Shown here one piece after another: positions 1 through 10,700 of a stretch of DNA of 64,000 nucleotides (position 1 is its first letter; the number at the start of each line of letters is the position of its first letter). This DNA is from Leptoclinus maculatus (Eukaryota > Chordata > Actinopteri > Perciformes > Stichaeidae). Below the pieces are notes generated by a model. It searched no databases. It was not told the origin of the DNA and saw only the letters and a list, made by a program, of their open reading frames with translations. The position numbers and the translations under genes were made by a program. The stretch is from the NCBI GenBank assembly GCA_032191485.1, contig JAVDOI010000019.1:9219284-9283283 (forward strand), read 5' to 3'.

Positions 1-1266
1 GACCTTGCGGTTACCAGACAACCCTCTTAACACAGGGAGCCACGGAAGGAGGATGGAGTCCAATCTCCAAAGACGTTGCACTATTCAAATTTGAACAATG
101 TGTAATAAATTGTGAAATTCTAATGTGCTATAATGTTTATAACTGCAGCAACTCCCTTCATCAACACCATGCTGTACTTTGACTTAATTAAATTAAGTTG
201 AGTATCTTCAAATATAAAGTAACTTTATGAAGTAACTTTAAAAAGTAACTAAAAAAGTAACTTAACGACATGCTATACTATGCCGTTTATAACTGCAGAA
301 ACTCCCTTCATCAACACCACGACCAGTGGCTGGACTCTCTCCTAATTCTAATGAAGTCTTTGGAAAAAAGTAACTTTTTTTCCAAAGTAACTAAAAGCTA
401 GGGGTACAGTGTCTTGCTCAGGAACACTTAGACACATGACACGTCCCAGTCAAGGATTGAACCTTCGACCTTGCGGTTACCAGACAACCCTCTTAACACA
501 GGGAGCCACGAAAGGAGGATGGAGTCCAATCTCCAAAGACGTTGCACTATTCAAATTTGAACAATGTGTAATAAATTGTGAAATTCTAATGAAGTCTCTC
601 CTGGTTGAATGGTTGACTTTTATGACTTTTTTCAACATGCTGTACTATGACTTGTTAATTCAATTAAGTTGAGTATTATCAAAAATAAAGTAACTTAAAA
701 AGCATCTTCAAAAATGAAGTAACTAAAAAAGTAACTTTTTTTCCAAAGTAACTAAAAAAGTAACTTTTTTTCCAAAGTAACTAAAAAAGTAACTTTTTTC
801 CAAAGTAACTAAACGCTAGGGGTACAGTGTCTTGCTCAGGGACATTTCAACAAATGACACGTCCCAGTCAAGGACTGAACCTTCGACCTTGCAGTTACCA
901 GACAACCCTCTTAACACAGGGAGCCACGGAAGGAGGATGGAGTCCAATCTCCAAAGACGTTGCACTATTCAAATTTGAACAATGTGTAATAAATTGTGAA
1001 ATTTTAATGTGCTATAATGTTTATAACTGCAGCAACTCCCTTCATCAACACCATGCTGTACTATGACTTAATTAAATTAAGTTGAGTATCTTCAAATATA
1101 AAGTAACTTTAAAAAGTAACTAAAAAAGTAACTTAACGACATGCTATACTATGCCGTTTATAACTGCAGGAACTCCCTTCATCAACACCACGACCAGTGG
1201 CTGGACTCTCCTAATTCTAATGAAGTCTTTGGAAAAAAAGTAACTTTTTTCCAAAGTAACTAAAAG

Positions 1267-3464
1267 CTAGGGGTACAGTGTCTTGCTCAGGGACACTTCG
1301 ACACATGACACGTCCCAGTCAAAGACTGATCCTTCGACCTTGCGGTTACCAGACAACCCTCTTAACACAGGGAGCCACGGAAGGAGGATGGAGTCCAATC
1401 TCCAAAGACGTTGCACTATTCAAATTTGAACAATGTGTAATAAATTGTGAAATTCTAATGTGCTATAATGTTTATAACTGCAGCAACTCCCTTCATCAAC
1501 ACCATGCTGTACTATGACTTAATTAAATTAAGTTGAGTATCTTCAAATATTAAGTAACTTTAAAAAGTAACTAAAAAAGTAACTTAACGACATGCTATAC
1601 TATGCCGTTTATAACTGCAGGAACTCCCTTCATCAACACCACGACCAGTGGCTGGACTCTCTCCTAATTCTAATGAAGTCTTTGGAAAAAAAGTAACTTT
1701 TTTTCCAAAGTAACTAAAAGCTAGGGGTACAGTGTCTTGCTCAGGGACACTTCGACACATGACACGTCCCAGTCAAAGACTGAACCTTCGACCTTGCGGT
1801 TACCAGACAACCCTCTTAACACAGGGAGCCACGGAAGGAGGATGGAGTCCAATCTCCAAAGACGTTGCAATATTCAAATTTGAACAATGTGTAATAAATT
1901 GTGAAATTCTAATGAAGTCTCTCCTGGTTGAATGGTTGACTTTTATGACTTTTTTCAACATGCTGTACTATGACTTGTTAATTCAATTTAGTTGAGTATC
2001 TTCAAAAATAAAGTTACTTAAAAAGCATCTTCAAAAATGAAGTAACTAAAAAAGTAACTTTTTTTCCAAAGTAACTAAAAAAGTAACTTTGTTTCCAAAG
2101 TAACTAAAAAAGTAACTTTTTTCCAAAGTAACTAAAAGCTAGGGCTACAGTGTCTTGCTCAGGGACACTTCGACACATGACACGTCCCAGTCAAGGACTG
2201 AACCTTCGACCTTGCGGTTACCAGACAACCCTCTTAACACAGGGAGCCACGGAAGGAGGATGGAGTCCAATCTCCAAAGACGTTGCACTATTCAAATTTG
2301 AACAATGTGTAATAAATTGTGAAATTCTAATGTGCTATAATGTTTATAACTGCAGCAACTCCCTTCATCAACACCATGCTGTACTATGACTTAATTAAAT
2401 TAAGTTGAGTATCTTCAAATATTAAGTAACTTTAAAAAGTAACTAAAAAAGTAACTTAACGACATGCTATACTATGCCGTTTATAACTGCAGGAACTCCC
2501 TTCATCAACACCACGACCAGTGGCTGGACTCTCTCCTAATTCTAATGAAGTCTTTGGAAAAAAAGTAACTTTTTTTCCAAAGTAACTAAAAGCTAGGGGT
2601 ACAGTGTCTTGCTCAGGGACACTTCGACACATGACACGTCCCAGTCAAAGACTGAACCTTCGACCTTGCGGTTACCAGACAACCCTCTTAACACAGGGAG
2701 CCACGGAAGGAGGATGGAGTCCAATCTCCAAAGACGTTGCAATATTCAAATTTGAACAATGTGTAATAAATTGTGAAATTCTAATGAAGTCTCTCCTGGT
2801 TGAATGGTTGACTTTTATGACTTTTTTCAACATGCTGTACTATGACTTGTTAATTCAATTTAGTTGAGTATCTTCAAAAATAAAGTTACTTAAAAAGCAT
2901 CTTCAAAAATGAAGTAACTAAAAAAGTAACTTTTTTTCCAAAGTAACTAAAAAAGTAACTTTTTTTCCAAAGTAACTAAAAAAGTAACTTTTTTCCAAAG
3001 TAACTAAAAGCTAGGGGTACAGTGTCTTGCTCAGGGACACTTCAACACATGACACGTCCCAGTCAAGGACTGAACCTTCGACCTTGCGGTTACCAGACAA
3101 CCCTCTTAACACAGGGAGCCACGGAAGGAGGATGGAGTCCAATCTCCAAAGACGTTGCACTATTCAAATTTGAACAATGTGTAATAAATTGTGAAATTCT
3201 AATGTGCTATAATGTTTATAACTGCAGCAACTCCCTTCATCAACACCATGCTGTACTATGACTTAATTCAATTAAGTTGAGTATCTTCAAATATAAAGTA
3301 ACTTTAAAAAGTAACTAAAAAAGTAACTTAACGACATGCTATACTATGCCGTTTATAACTGCAGAAACTCCCTTCATCAACACCACGACCAGTGGCTGGA
3401 CTCTCTCCTAATTCTAATGAAGTCTTTGGAAAAAAAGTAACTTTTTTTCCAAAGTAACTAAAAG
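1267..3464. repeat. 872-bp higher-order repeat (B-A dimers)
   Basis: Inside the array the two monomer forms alternate so regularly that corresponding points recur exactly 872 bp apart: 1278, 2150 and 3022 for form B; 1732, 2604 and 3476 for form A. Form-A copies at 1732 and 2604 share private variants ('gcaatattcaaat' instead of 'gcactattcaaat', 'caatttagttgag', 'caaagactgaacc') absent from other copies. Homogenisation therefore acted on the dimer, as in higher-order centromeric satellites. Confidence 0.85.
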
Positions 3465-5398
3465 CTAGGGGTACAGTGTCTTGCTCAGGGACACTTCGAC
3501 ACATGACACGTCCCAGTCAAGGACTGAACCTTCGACCTTGCGGTTACCAGACAACCCTCTTAACACAGGGAGCCACGGAAGGAGGATGGAGTCCAATCTC
3601 CAAAGACGTTGCACTATTCAAATTTGAACAATGTGTAATAAATTGTGAAATTCTAATGAAGTCTCTCCTGGTTGAATGGTTGACTTTTATGACTTTTTTC
3701 AACATGCTGTACTATGACTTGTTAATTCAATTAAGTTGAGTATCTTCAAAAATAAAGTAACTTAAAAAGCATCTTCAAAAATGAAGTAACTAAAAAAGTA
3801 ACTTTTTTTCCAAAGTAACTAAAAAAGTAACTTTTTTTCCAAAGTAACTAAAAAAGTAACTTTTTTTCCAAAGTAACTAAAAAAGTAACTTTTTTTCCAA
3901 AGTAACTAAAAAAGTAACTTTTTTCCAAAGTAACTAAAAGCTAGGGGTACAGTGTCTTGCTCAGGGACACTTCGACACATGACACGTCCCAGTCAAGGAC
4001 TGAACCTTCGACCTTGCGGTTACCAGACAACCCTCTTAACACAGGAAGCCACGGAAGGAGGATGGAGTCCAATCTCCAAAGACGTTGCACTATTCAAATT
4101 TGAACAATGTGTAATAAATTGTGAAATTCTAATGAAGTCTCTCCTGGTTGAATGGTTGACTTTCATGACTTTTTTCAACATGCTGTACTATGACTTGTTA
4201 ATTCAATTAAGTTGAGTATCTTCAAAAATAAAGTAACTTAAAAAGCATCTTCAAAAATGAAGTAACTAAAAAAGTAACTTTTTTTCCAAAGTAACTAAAA
4301 AAGTAACTTTTTTTCCAAAGTAACTAAAAAAGTAACGTTTTTTTCCAAAGTAACTAAAAAAGTAACTTTTTTCCAAAGTAACTAAAAGCTAGGGGTACAG
4401 TGTCTTGCTCAGGGACACTTCAACACATGACACGTCCCAGTCAAGGACTGAACCTTCGACCTTGCGGTTACCAGACAACCCTCTTAACACAGGGAGCCAC
4501 GGAAGGAGGATGGAGTCCAATCTCCAAAGACGTTGCACTATTCAAATTTGAACAATGTGTAATAAATTGTGAAATTCTAATGTGCTATAATGTTTATAAC
4601 TGCAGCAACTCCCTTCATCAACACCATGCTGTACTATGACTTAATTAAATTAAGTTGAGTATCTTCAAATATAAAGTAACTTTAAAAAGTAACTAAAAAA
4701 GTAACTTAACGACATGCTATACTATGCCGTTTATAACTGCAGAAACTCCCTTCATCAACACCACGACCAGTGGCTGGACTCTCCTAATTCTAATGAAGTC
4801 TTTGGAAAAAAAGTAACTTTTTTTCCAAAGTAACTAAAAAAGTAACTTTTTTTCCAAAGTTACTAAAAGCTAGGGGTACAGTGTCTTGCTCAGGGACACT
4901 TCGACACATGACACGTCCAAGTCAAGGACTGAACCTTCGACCTTGCGGTTACCAGACAACCCTCTTAACCCAGGGAGCCACGGAAGGAGGATGGAGTCCA
5001 ATCTCCAAAGACGTTGCACTATTCAAATTTGAACAATGTGTAATTAATTGTGAAGTTCTAATGAAGTCTCTCCTGGTTGAATGGTTGACTTTTATGACTT
5101 TTTTCAACATGCTGTACTATGACTTGTTAATTCAATTAAGTTGAGTATCTTCAAAAATAAAGTAACTTAAAAAGTATCTTCAAAAATCAAGTAGCAGTGG
5201 GCTGCCAATGACAGGCGCCTGGGGAGCTAGGGGTACAGTGTTTTGCTCAGGGACACTTCGACACATGACACGTCCCAGTCAAGGTTTGAACCTTCGACCT
5301 TGCGGTTACCAGACAACCCTCTTCACCCAGGGAGCCACGGATGGAGGATGGAGTCCAATCTCCAAAGATGTTGTAACTATTCAAATTTGTACAATGTG

Positions 5399-5735
5399 TA
5401 ATAAAAGTAACTTTTTTCCCAAAGTAACTAAAAAAGTAACTTTTTTCCCAAAGTAACTAAAAAAGTAACTTTTTTCCCAAAGTAACTAAAAAAGTAACTT
5501 TTAAAAAAAAGTAACTAAAAAAGTAACTTTTTTCCCAAAGTAACTAAAAAAGTAACTTTTTTCCAAAGTAACTAAAAAAGTAACTTTTTTCCCAAAGTAA
5601 CTAAAAAAGTAATTTTTTTCCTAAAGTAACTAAAAAAGTAACTTTTAAAAAAAAGTAACTAAAAAAGTAATTTTTTTCCCAAAGTAACTAAAAAAGTAAC
5701 TTTTTCCCCAAAGTAACTATAAAAGTTACTTTTAA
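5399..5735. repeat. GTAAC short tandem repeat block
   Basis: About a dozen copies of a roughly 28-base unit, 'ccaaagtaactaaaaaagt' followed by 'aacttttttc', with two variants in which the middle is 'ttttaaaaaaaag'. The unit is close to self-complementary (A-run, GTAAC, T-run), so each copy can fold back on itself or its neighbour. Shorter runs of the same unit separate the satellite monomers elsewhere in 1-7,100, and differences in copy number explain most of the spacing variation. Confidence 0.85.
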
Positions 5736-5940
5736 TGAGACGCTGTACTATGCCGTTTATAATTGCAGAAACTCCCTTCATCAACACTATCCCGCTGGAC
5801 TCCAGCGGGATTATGCCTTATCTGACCTCAGCATCACCAGCCCTCGATTGTCTTCCTTCAGGATTTTATTTTATTTATTTATTACACTACATTTATCCTT
5901 TAATGGGGGAAATTTTTCTCTGCATTTGACCCATATAGAG

Positions 5941-6090
5941 AGCAGTGGGCTGCCAATGAGAGGCGCCCGGGGAGCTAGGGGTACAGTGTCTTGCTCAGGG
6001 ACACTTTGACACATGACACGTCCCAGTCAAGGACTGAACTTTCGACCTTGCAGTTACCAGACAACCCTCTTAACCCAGGGAGCCACGGAA
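5941..6090 (-). mobile_element. tRNA-derived SINE copy (reverse orientation), the least altered in the array
   Basis: Read on the minus strand, this unit starts GTGGCTCCCTGGGTTAAGAG, a fair polymerase III A box, and about 40 bases later reads GGTTCAGTCC, a B box (GGTTCAATCC or GGTTCAAACC in sister copies). It then runs through 'tgagcaagacactgtacccc' and 'ctccccgggcgcc' to 'ggcagcccactgctc', a 3' body I recognise from fish SINEs. The same module sits in each satellite monomer, but only this copy and the one near 5,190-5,335 keep the 'gcagtgggctgccaatga' end. The SINE family name is not assigned. Confidence 0.7.
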
Positions 6091-7404
6091 GGAGGATGGA
6101 GTCCAATCTCCAAAGACGTTGCACTATTCAAATTTGAACAATGTGTAATAAATTGTGAAATTCTAATGTGCTATAATGTTTATAACTGCAGCAACTCCCT
6201 TCATCAACACCATGCTGTACTATGACTTAATTAAATTAAGTTGAGTATCTTCAAAAATAAAGTAACTTAAAAAGTATCTTCAAAAATAAAGTAACTTAAA
6301 AAGTATCTTCAAAAATGAAGTAACTAAAAAAGTTACTTTTTTTCCAAAGTAACTAAAAGCGAGGGGTACAGTGTCTTGCTCAGGGACACTTCAACACATG
6401 ACACGTCCCAGTCAAGGACTGAACCTTTGACCTTGCGGTTACCAGACAACCCTCTTAACCCAGGGAGCCACGGAAGGAGGATGGAGTCCAATCTCCAAAG
6501 ACGTTGCACTATTCAAATTTGAACAATGTGTAATAAATTGTGAAATTCTAATGTGCTATAATGTTTATAACTGCAGCAACTCCCTTCATCAACACCATGC
6601 TGTACTATGACTTAATTAAATTAAGTTGAGTATCTTCAAATATAAAGTAACTTTAAAAAGTAACTAAAAAAGTAACTTAACGACATGCTATACTATGCCG
6701 TTTATAACTGCAGAAACTCCCTTCATCAACACCATGACCAGTGGCTGGACTCCAGTGGGATTATGCCTTATCTGACCTCAGCGTCACCAGCCCTCGATTG
6801 ACTTCCTTCAGGATGGAGTCCAATCGCCAAAGATGTTGCACTAATCAAATTTGTACAATGTGTACAAAATTGTTGTGAAATTCTAATGAAGTCTCTCCTG
6901 GTTGAATGGTTGACTTTCATGACTTTTTTCAACCTGCTGTACTATGACTTGTTAATTCAATTAAGTTGAGTATCTTCAAAAATAAAGTAACTTAAAAAGT
7001 ATCTTCAAAAATAAAGTAACTAAAAAAGTAACTTTTTTTCCAAAGTAACTAAAAAAGTAACTTTTTTTCCAAAGTAACTAAAAGCAAGGGGTACAGTGTC
7101 TTGCTCAGGGACACTTCGACACGTGACACGTCCCAGTCAAGGATTGAACCTTCGACCTTGCGGTTACCAGACAACCCTCTTAACCCAGGGAGCCACGGAT
7201 GGAGGATGGAGGCCAATCTCCAAAGATGTTGTACTATTCAAATTTGTACAATGTGTAATAAATTGTCAAATTCTAATGAAGTCTCTCCTGGTTGAATGAC
7301 TTTTATATGACTGTTTTCATACAATGAAACACCATGCTGTACTATGACTTAATTAAATTAAGTTGAGTATCTTCAAATATAAAGTAACTTTAAAAAGTAA
7401 CTAA

Positions 7405-8100
7405 GCGCAGCTGAAATGAGTACTGTAGATTTGTTTATACACCTGTTAGATGAATGAATATGACACCATAGTGTCGCTGCATAGTGATACAGTGGCAGTT
7501 CTAGGAACGAAAGTACTTCCACCATTTTTGGAAGGGAGCTGTAAAGGACGTCTAATGATTCAGTAACAGTGTGTAACAGAGGAATTGTGGAATGTATTCC
7601 AATCGTCGTGGGCTGGAATACCTGTTCACAGGTGCCAGAAGTTGGTTGACTCCATGCAACACAGATGTGAAGCAGTTCTCAGAAACAGTGGTTATACAAC
7701 TAAGTACAGTATTTGTTCAGTGATTTGCAGGAAAGCTAGATCTTAAAGCATTTTTCAGTTTGTAAAGACAAATGCAGACACACCCTAATATTCCTTTTTC
7801 TTCACTTTCTGTGAAGTAATACATTTCAGAAATTTTTCTTCATGTTTTGATTTGGAATAGACTGTGCAGTGTTCCCAATGCATTGGCGTGTATGGGAATA
7901 AAAGCTATTATAAGGATTTTGGGCTTTACTCTCTTTTTTTTAAACACTGCTATTATTTTAAACACAACTGTACATAGTAACATGTTTTTTTTTTATGTAT
8001 TAGATGAGAGTGTGGAGAATGGAAACATTTGAAATGTTTAGAACAAATTTGATAGAACATTGGTTTTATTAATACAAATTATATTGTGTATTCAAAACAC
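7405..8100. other. Spacer, nothing recognised
   Basis: AT-rich sequence between the satellite array and the 71-bp tandem repeat. The longest open frame is 61 codons in low-complexity T-rich sequence and has no family resemblance. No splice-framed exon or RNA gene was seen. Confidence 0.6.
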
Positions 8101-8412
8101 ATTGGGTTTATTAGTATTATTACATACATTTTTTGCGTTTCATTTATGTTTGACTAGCAAATATACATCACATTAAGTTTATTAGTATTATTACATACAT
8201 TTTATGTGTTTCATTTATGTTTGACTAGCAAATATAAATTACATTAAGTTTATTAGTATTATTACAAACATTTTATGTGTTTCATTTATGTTTGACTAGC
8301 AAATATACATTACATTAAGTTTATTAGTATTATTACATACATTGTATGTGTTTCATTTATGTTTGACTAGCAAATATACATCACATTAAGTTTATTAGTA
8401 TTATTTATTTAA
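8101..8412. repeat. 71-bp tandem repeat, about 4.4 copies
   Basis: The segment 'tttattagtattattacata' recurs at 8107, 8178, 8249, 8320 and 8391, exactly 71 bases apart. Units differ at only a few positions (for example 'atacatcac', 'ataaattac', 'atacattac'). There are no spacers of independent sequence and no array-associated genes, so this is a simple minisatellite. Confidence 0.9.
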
Positions 8413-8496
8413 AACTATGTAATCCAAATGGATGGAAATTTTATATGCAATTAAAATACATAAATCTTAATCATTAGGCCTAAATATTTCTGTGAG

Positions 8497-9034
8497 TGCA
8501 GGAGGGAAGAGAACAGGAGGGAAGAGAACAGGAAGGGAAGAGGACAGGAAGGGAAAGGACAGGAGGGAAGAGGACAGGAGGGAAGAGAACAGGAGGGAAG
8601 AGGACAGGAAGGGAAAGGACAGGAGGGAAGAGGACAGGAGGGAAGAGGACAGGAGGGGAGAGGACAGGAGGGAAGAGAACAGGAGGGAAGAGGACAGGAA
8701 GGAAGAGGACGGGAAAGGACAGGAGGGAAGAGGACAGGAGGGAAGAGAACAGGAGGGAAGAGGACAGGAAGGGAAAGGACAGGAGGGAAGAGGACAGGAG
8801 GGAAGAGGACAGGAGGGGAGAGGAGAGGAGGGGAGAGGAGAGGAGGGGAGAGAACAGGAGGGGAGAGGACAGGAGGGAAAAGAACAGGAGGGGAGAGGAC
8901 AGGAGGGAAGAGGACAGGAGGGAAGAGGACAGGAGGGAAGAGAACAGGAGGGAAGAGGACAGGAGGGAAGAGAACAGGAGGGGAGAGAACAGGAGGGAAG
9001 AGGACAGGAGGGGAGAGGACAGGAGGGGAGAAGA
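8497..9034. repeat. Polypurine 15-bp minisatellite (GGAGGGAAGAGGACA type)
   Basis: About 36 units of a 15-base motif, 'aggagggaagaggac', with variants 'aggagggaagagaac', 'aggaagggaaaggac' and 'aggaggggagaggac'. The plus strand is almost entirely A and G apart from one C per unit, and a stretch near 8,817-8,850 is pure purine. The period is a multiple of three and the motif lacks stop codons, which produces long spurious open frames on both strands (180-211 codons, Gly/Glu/Arg-rich one way and Leu/Pro/Ser-rich the other). None is a gene. Confidence 0.95.
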
Positions 9035-9039
9035 CTGAT

Positions 9040-9125
9040 GCAGAAAAGCAGCTTTAGTATTGATAGGAGAGTAGCTCCATGCAGAACACCCCTGGATGCC
9101 ACTAAATCTTACACACTGGACCTTT
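9040..9125 (-). mobile_element. Fragment of a percomorph dispersed repeat
   Basis: On the minus strand this reads 'aaggtccagtgtgtaagatt' then 'tagtggcatccaggggtg', a phrase I recall from many percomorph introns and 3' UTRs. A second short match, 'tttagtggcatctagtggtg' on the minus strand, lies at about 42,484-42,506. The family name is not known to me. Confidence 0.5.
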
Positions 9126-9137
9126 AATTAACAATGA

Positions 9138-9615
9138 CTAGCTCCAAATCCACAAAACCTCCCTGAAGATGAAGACAATCTGAAATGATTGCTTTAGAGT
9201 TGGACACTGGTCGGAACTGGCTGATGCTATGCTATGACTGGCCAGTCTGCGTTCAAGTGACAGGACGTAGCGGAGGGTCATTTCTCTTTCTTCCTCTCTC
9301 TCTCTGAGAGTGCTCCACATTGATTTGCCAGTAAAGATCTGTATGCCAGCAGCTGCATTTCGTCATCTTCCATCCAATTACCAATGCTTTTAACCACATT
9401 GATTTATTTTTTTCTGTCTGCTGAAGGTCATACAGTTCCTCAATCGAATTAGCTATTCTCATTCCCAGATGAGAATCTGTCCAGGTTTTGCCCACAGCTG
9501 GCACCAAGCCAGGTAGTTTACTCAGATACAGATATCTTACTTGCTGAGGTTGCGATAAAAGCACAAACTGTCCAGACATTTGGACTGAGCCCAACAGAGT
9601 AACAAAAAGTGTCAA
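9138..9615 (-). other. Unassigned 120-codon open frame, probably not a gene
   Basis: A minus-strand open frame starts at 9615 and stays open for 120 codons (ends at 9253). An overlapping 60-codon frame follows it down to 9138. The product is of mixed composition with no low-complexity bias, but shows no domain I recognise, no signal peptide and no neighbouring exon with matching phase. The region abuts a dispersed repeat at 9,040-9,125, so it may be the body of a repetitive element. Reported only because its composition looks more protein-like than the other spurious frames nearby. Confidence 0.2.
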
Positions 9616-9639
9616 AAAAGAATAGAAAGAAAGAAGAAG

Positions 9640-10700
9640 TGATAACTAGAAAATCCCTAAAGAAATTTTGACAGTGTGGCTTCTACTGCCCGAAGACGTC
9701 GCAATATATATACACTCCGATGTTACCGGTAGTGCCGTTCAGGTTCGATTGAGATAGCGCTTCTCTCTTTTCTGCATTTTAGATTCATACTCTTGGATTG
9801 AATCTTGTATTCTGTACGAACCTCATTCTGAGCTTCATGTTAAGATACGGTTACTCTATGGGGCTTTTATTTTGAAAGGGTGGGACTGGGTGGGTGAGAG
9901 ACGGGGAGAGGAGACATATTCATAATGTTTGACACACAAACACAGAGGTTATTAAATGACAGGCTTCATCACAAGCATTCCAGTTAGAATTCACTCTGTG
10001 GAGCTTTTATTTTGAAATGGGAGGGGGGGTTCTCTAAAAATATCTAAGACCTGAATGACTGCATGATAGAGAGAGCCAGACACAAAGATAGAGAGAGAGA
10101 CAGAGTGAGTGAGTGAGACAGACAGACAGAGAGGAGGTCTAATGATCTTTCCCTGAATATCTATAACTCATGTGTGTCTGTGTTCACTAATTAGCTCAAT
10201 CACAAACACCTGTCCATGAGAGAAATTTGACTCTACCAGTCTAACCATTCTTGGTTCAAGACTCTGATGTCTCTGTCAATCTTTCTCATTTGGAGATTGT
10301 CCTAAATTGTAACATTTTACAGCTTACCTAACTATTGTCCTGCTCTGCGATGTCTTTCCTCGTCTCGCCCTCTTGTGTCATGGTGTGTGTACATGTCACT
10401 CCAATCAGGAAACTTGTCAGAATACCCACATTTGATTGGCTGAGCTGCATCACGTATATCTCTAAGTCATGTGTGTGGGTGTGTCTGTGAGTCTGTGTGT
10501 TTATCAACATCAACAGCTCAATCAGAATCACCTGTGTGCCTGCAGCCTGTTCATGGAGAAAAAGCAGGGAAACAAATCTCAAACAAATCCTCAAAACCCC
10601 CATAACCGTAGCTCCTATTGCTCCGATATTAATAAATGAGAGGAAGGATGAGTTGAAGAACAGATCATGTGAAAATTGTGTCTCTAGTGTAAAACATGTG
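9640..10700. other. Spacer with duplicated low-copy segments
   Basis: No gene seen. Two related pairs occur: 'ggggcttttattttgaaagg' near 9,858 and 'ggagcttttattttgaaatg' near 9,999; and a segment with 'ctataactcatgtgtgtctg' near 10,161 that resembles 'tctctaagtcatgtgtgtgg' near 10,459, each followed by 'agctcaatcaca' or 'agctcaatcaga'. This suggests an old local duplication or two copies of one dispersed repeat. Confidence 0.4.

Larger units (their letters stand above)
1..7404. repeat. SINE-containing satellite array (about 15 monomers)
   Basis: A tandem array fills the first 7.4 kb and is cut by the window start. The marker 'ggggtacagtgtcttgctcagg' segment begins near 397, 816, 1267, 1721, 2139, 2593, 3011, 3465, 3941, 4389, 4870, 5227, 5967, 6361 and 7085. 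Two monomer forms exist. Form A continues into 'gtctctcctggttgaatgg' and is followed by several GTAAC blocks; form B continues into 'gtgctataatgtttataac' and a second 'cccttcatcaacacca' segment. Each monomer holds a short open frame (79 or 87 codons), but it is simply the repeat read through, with no protein family resemblance, so no gene is called. Copies left of about 5.1 kb are nearly identical; those to the right are more divergent and irregularly spaced. The array ends where 'gtaactaag' gives way to unique-looking sequence near 7,404. Confidence 0.95.

Noticed and set aside
409..7299. A family of repeated 79- and 87-codon open frames resembling a tandem gene cluster
   Set aside because: They are read-through of the satellite monomer, on the opposite strand to the SINE; conservation follows from DNA homogenisation and there is no codon-position bias or family resemblance.
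8101..8412. CRISPR-like array
   Set aside because: The repeats are contiguous 71-bp units without unique spacers, in a vertebrate genome.
8467..9127. Long open frames (180-211 codons) on both strands
   Set aside because: Produced by a 15-bp stop-free minisatellite; every frame is low complexity.
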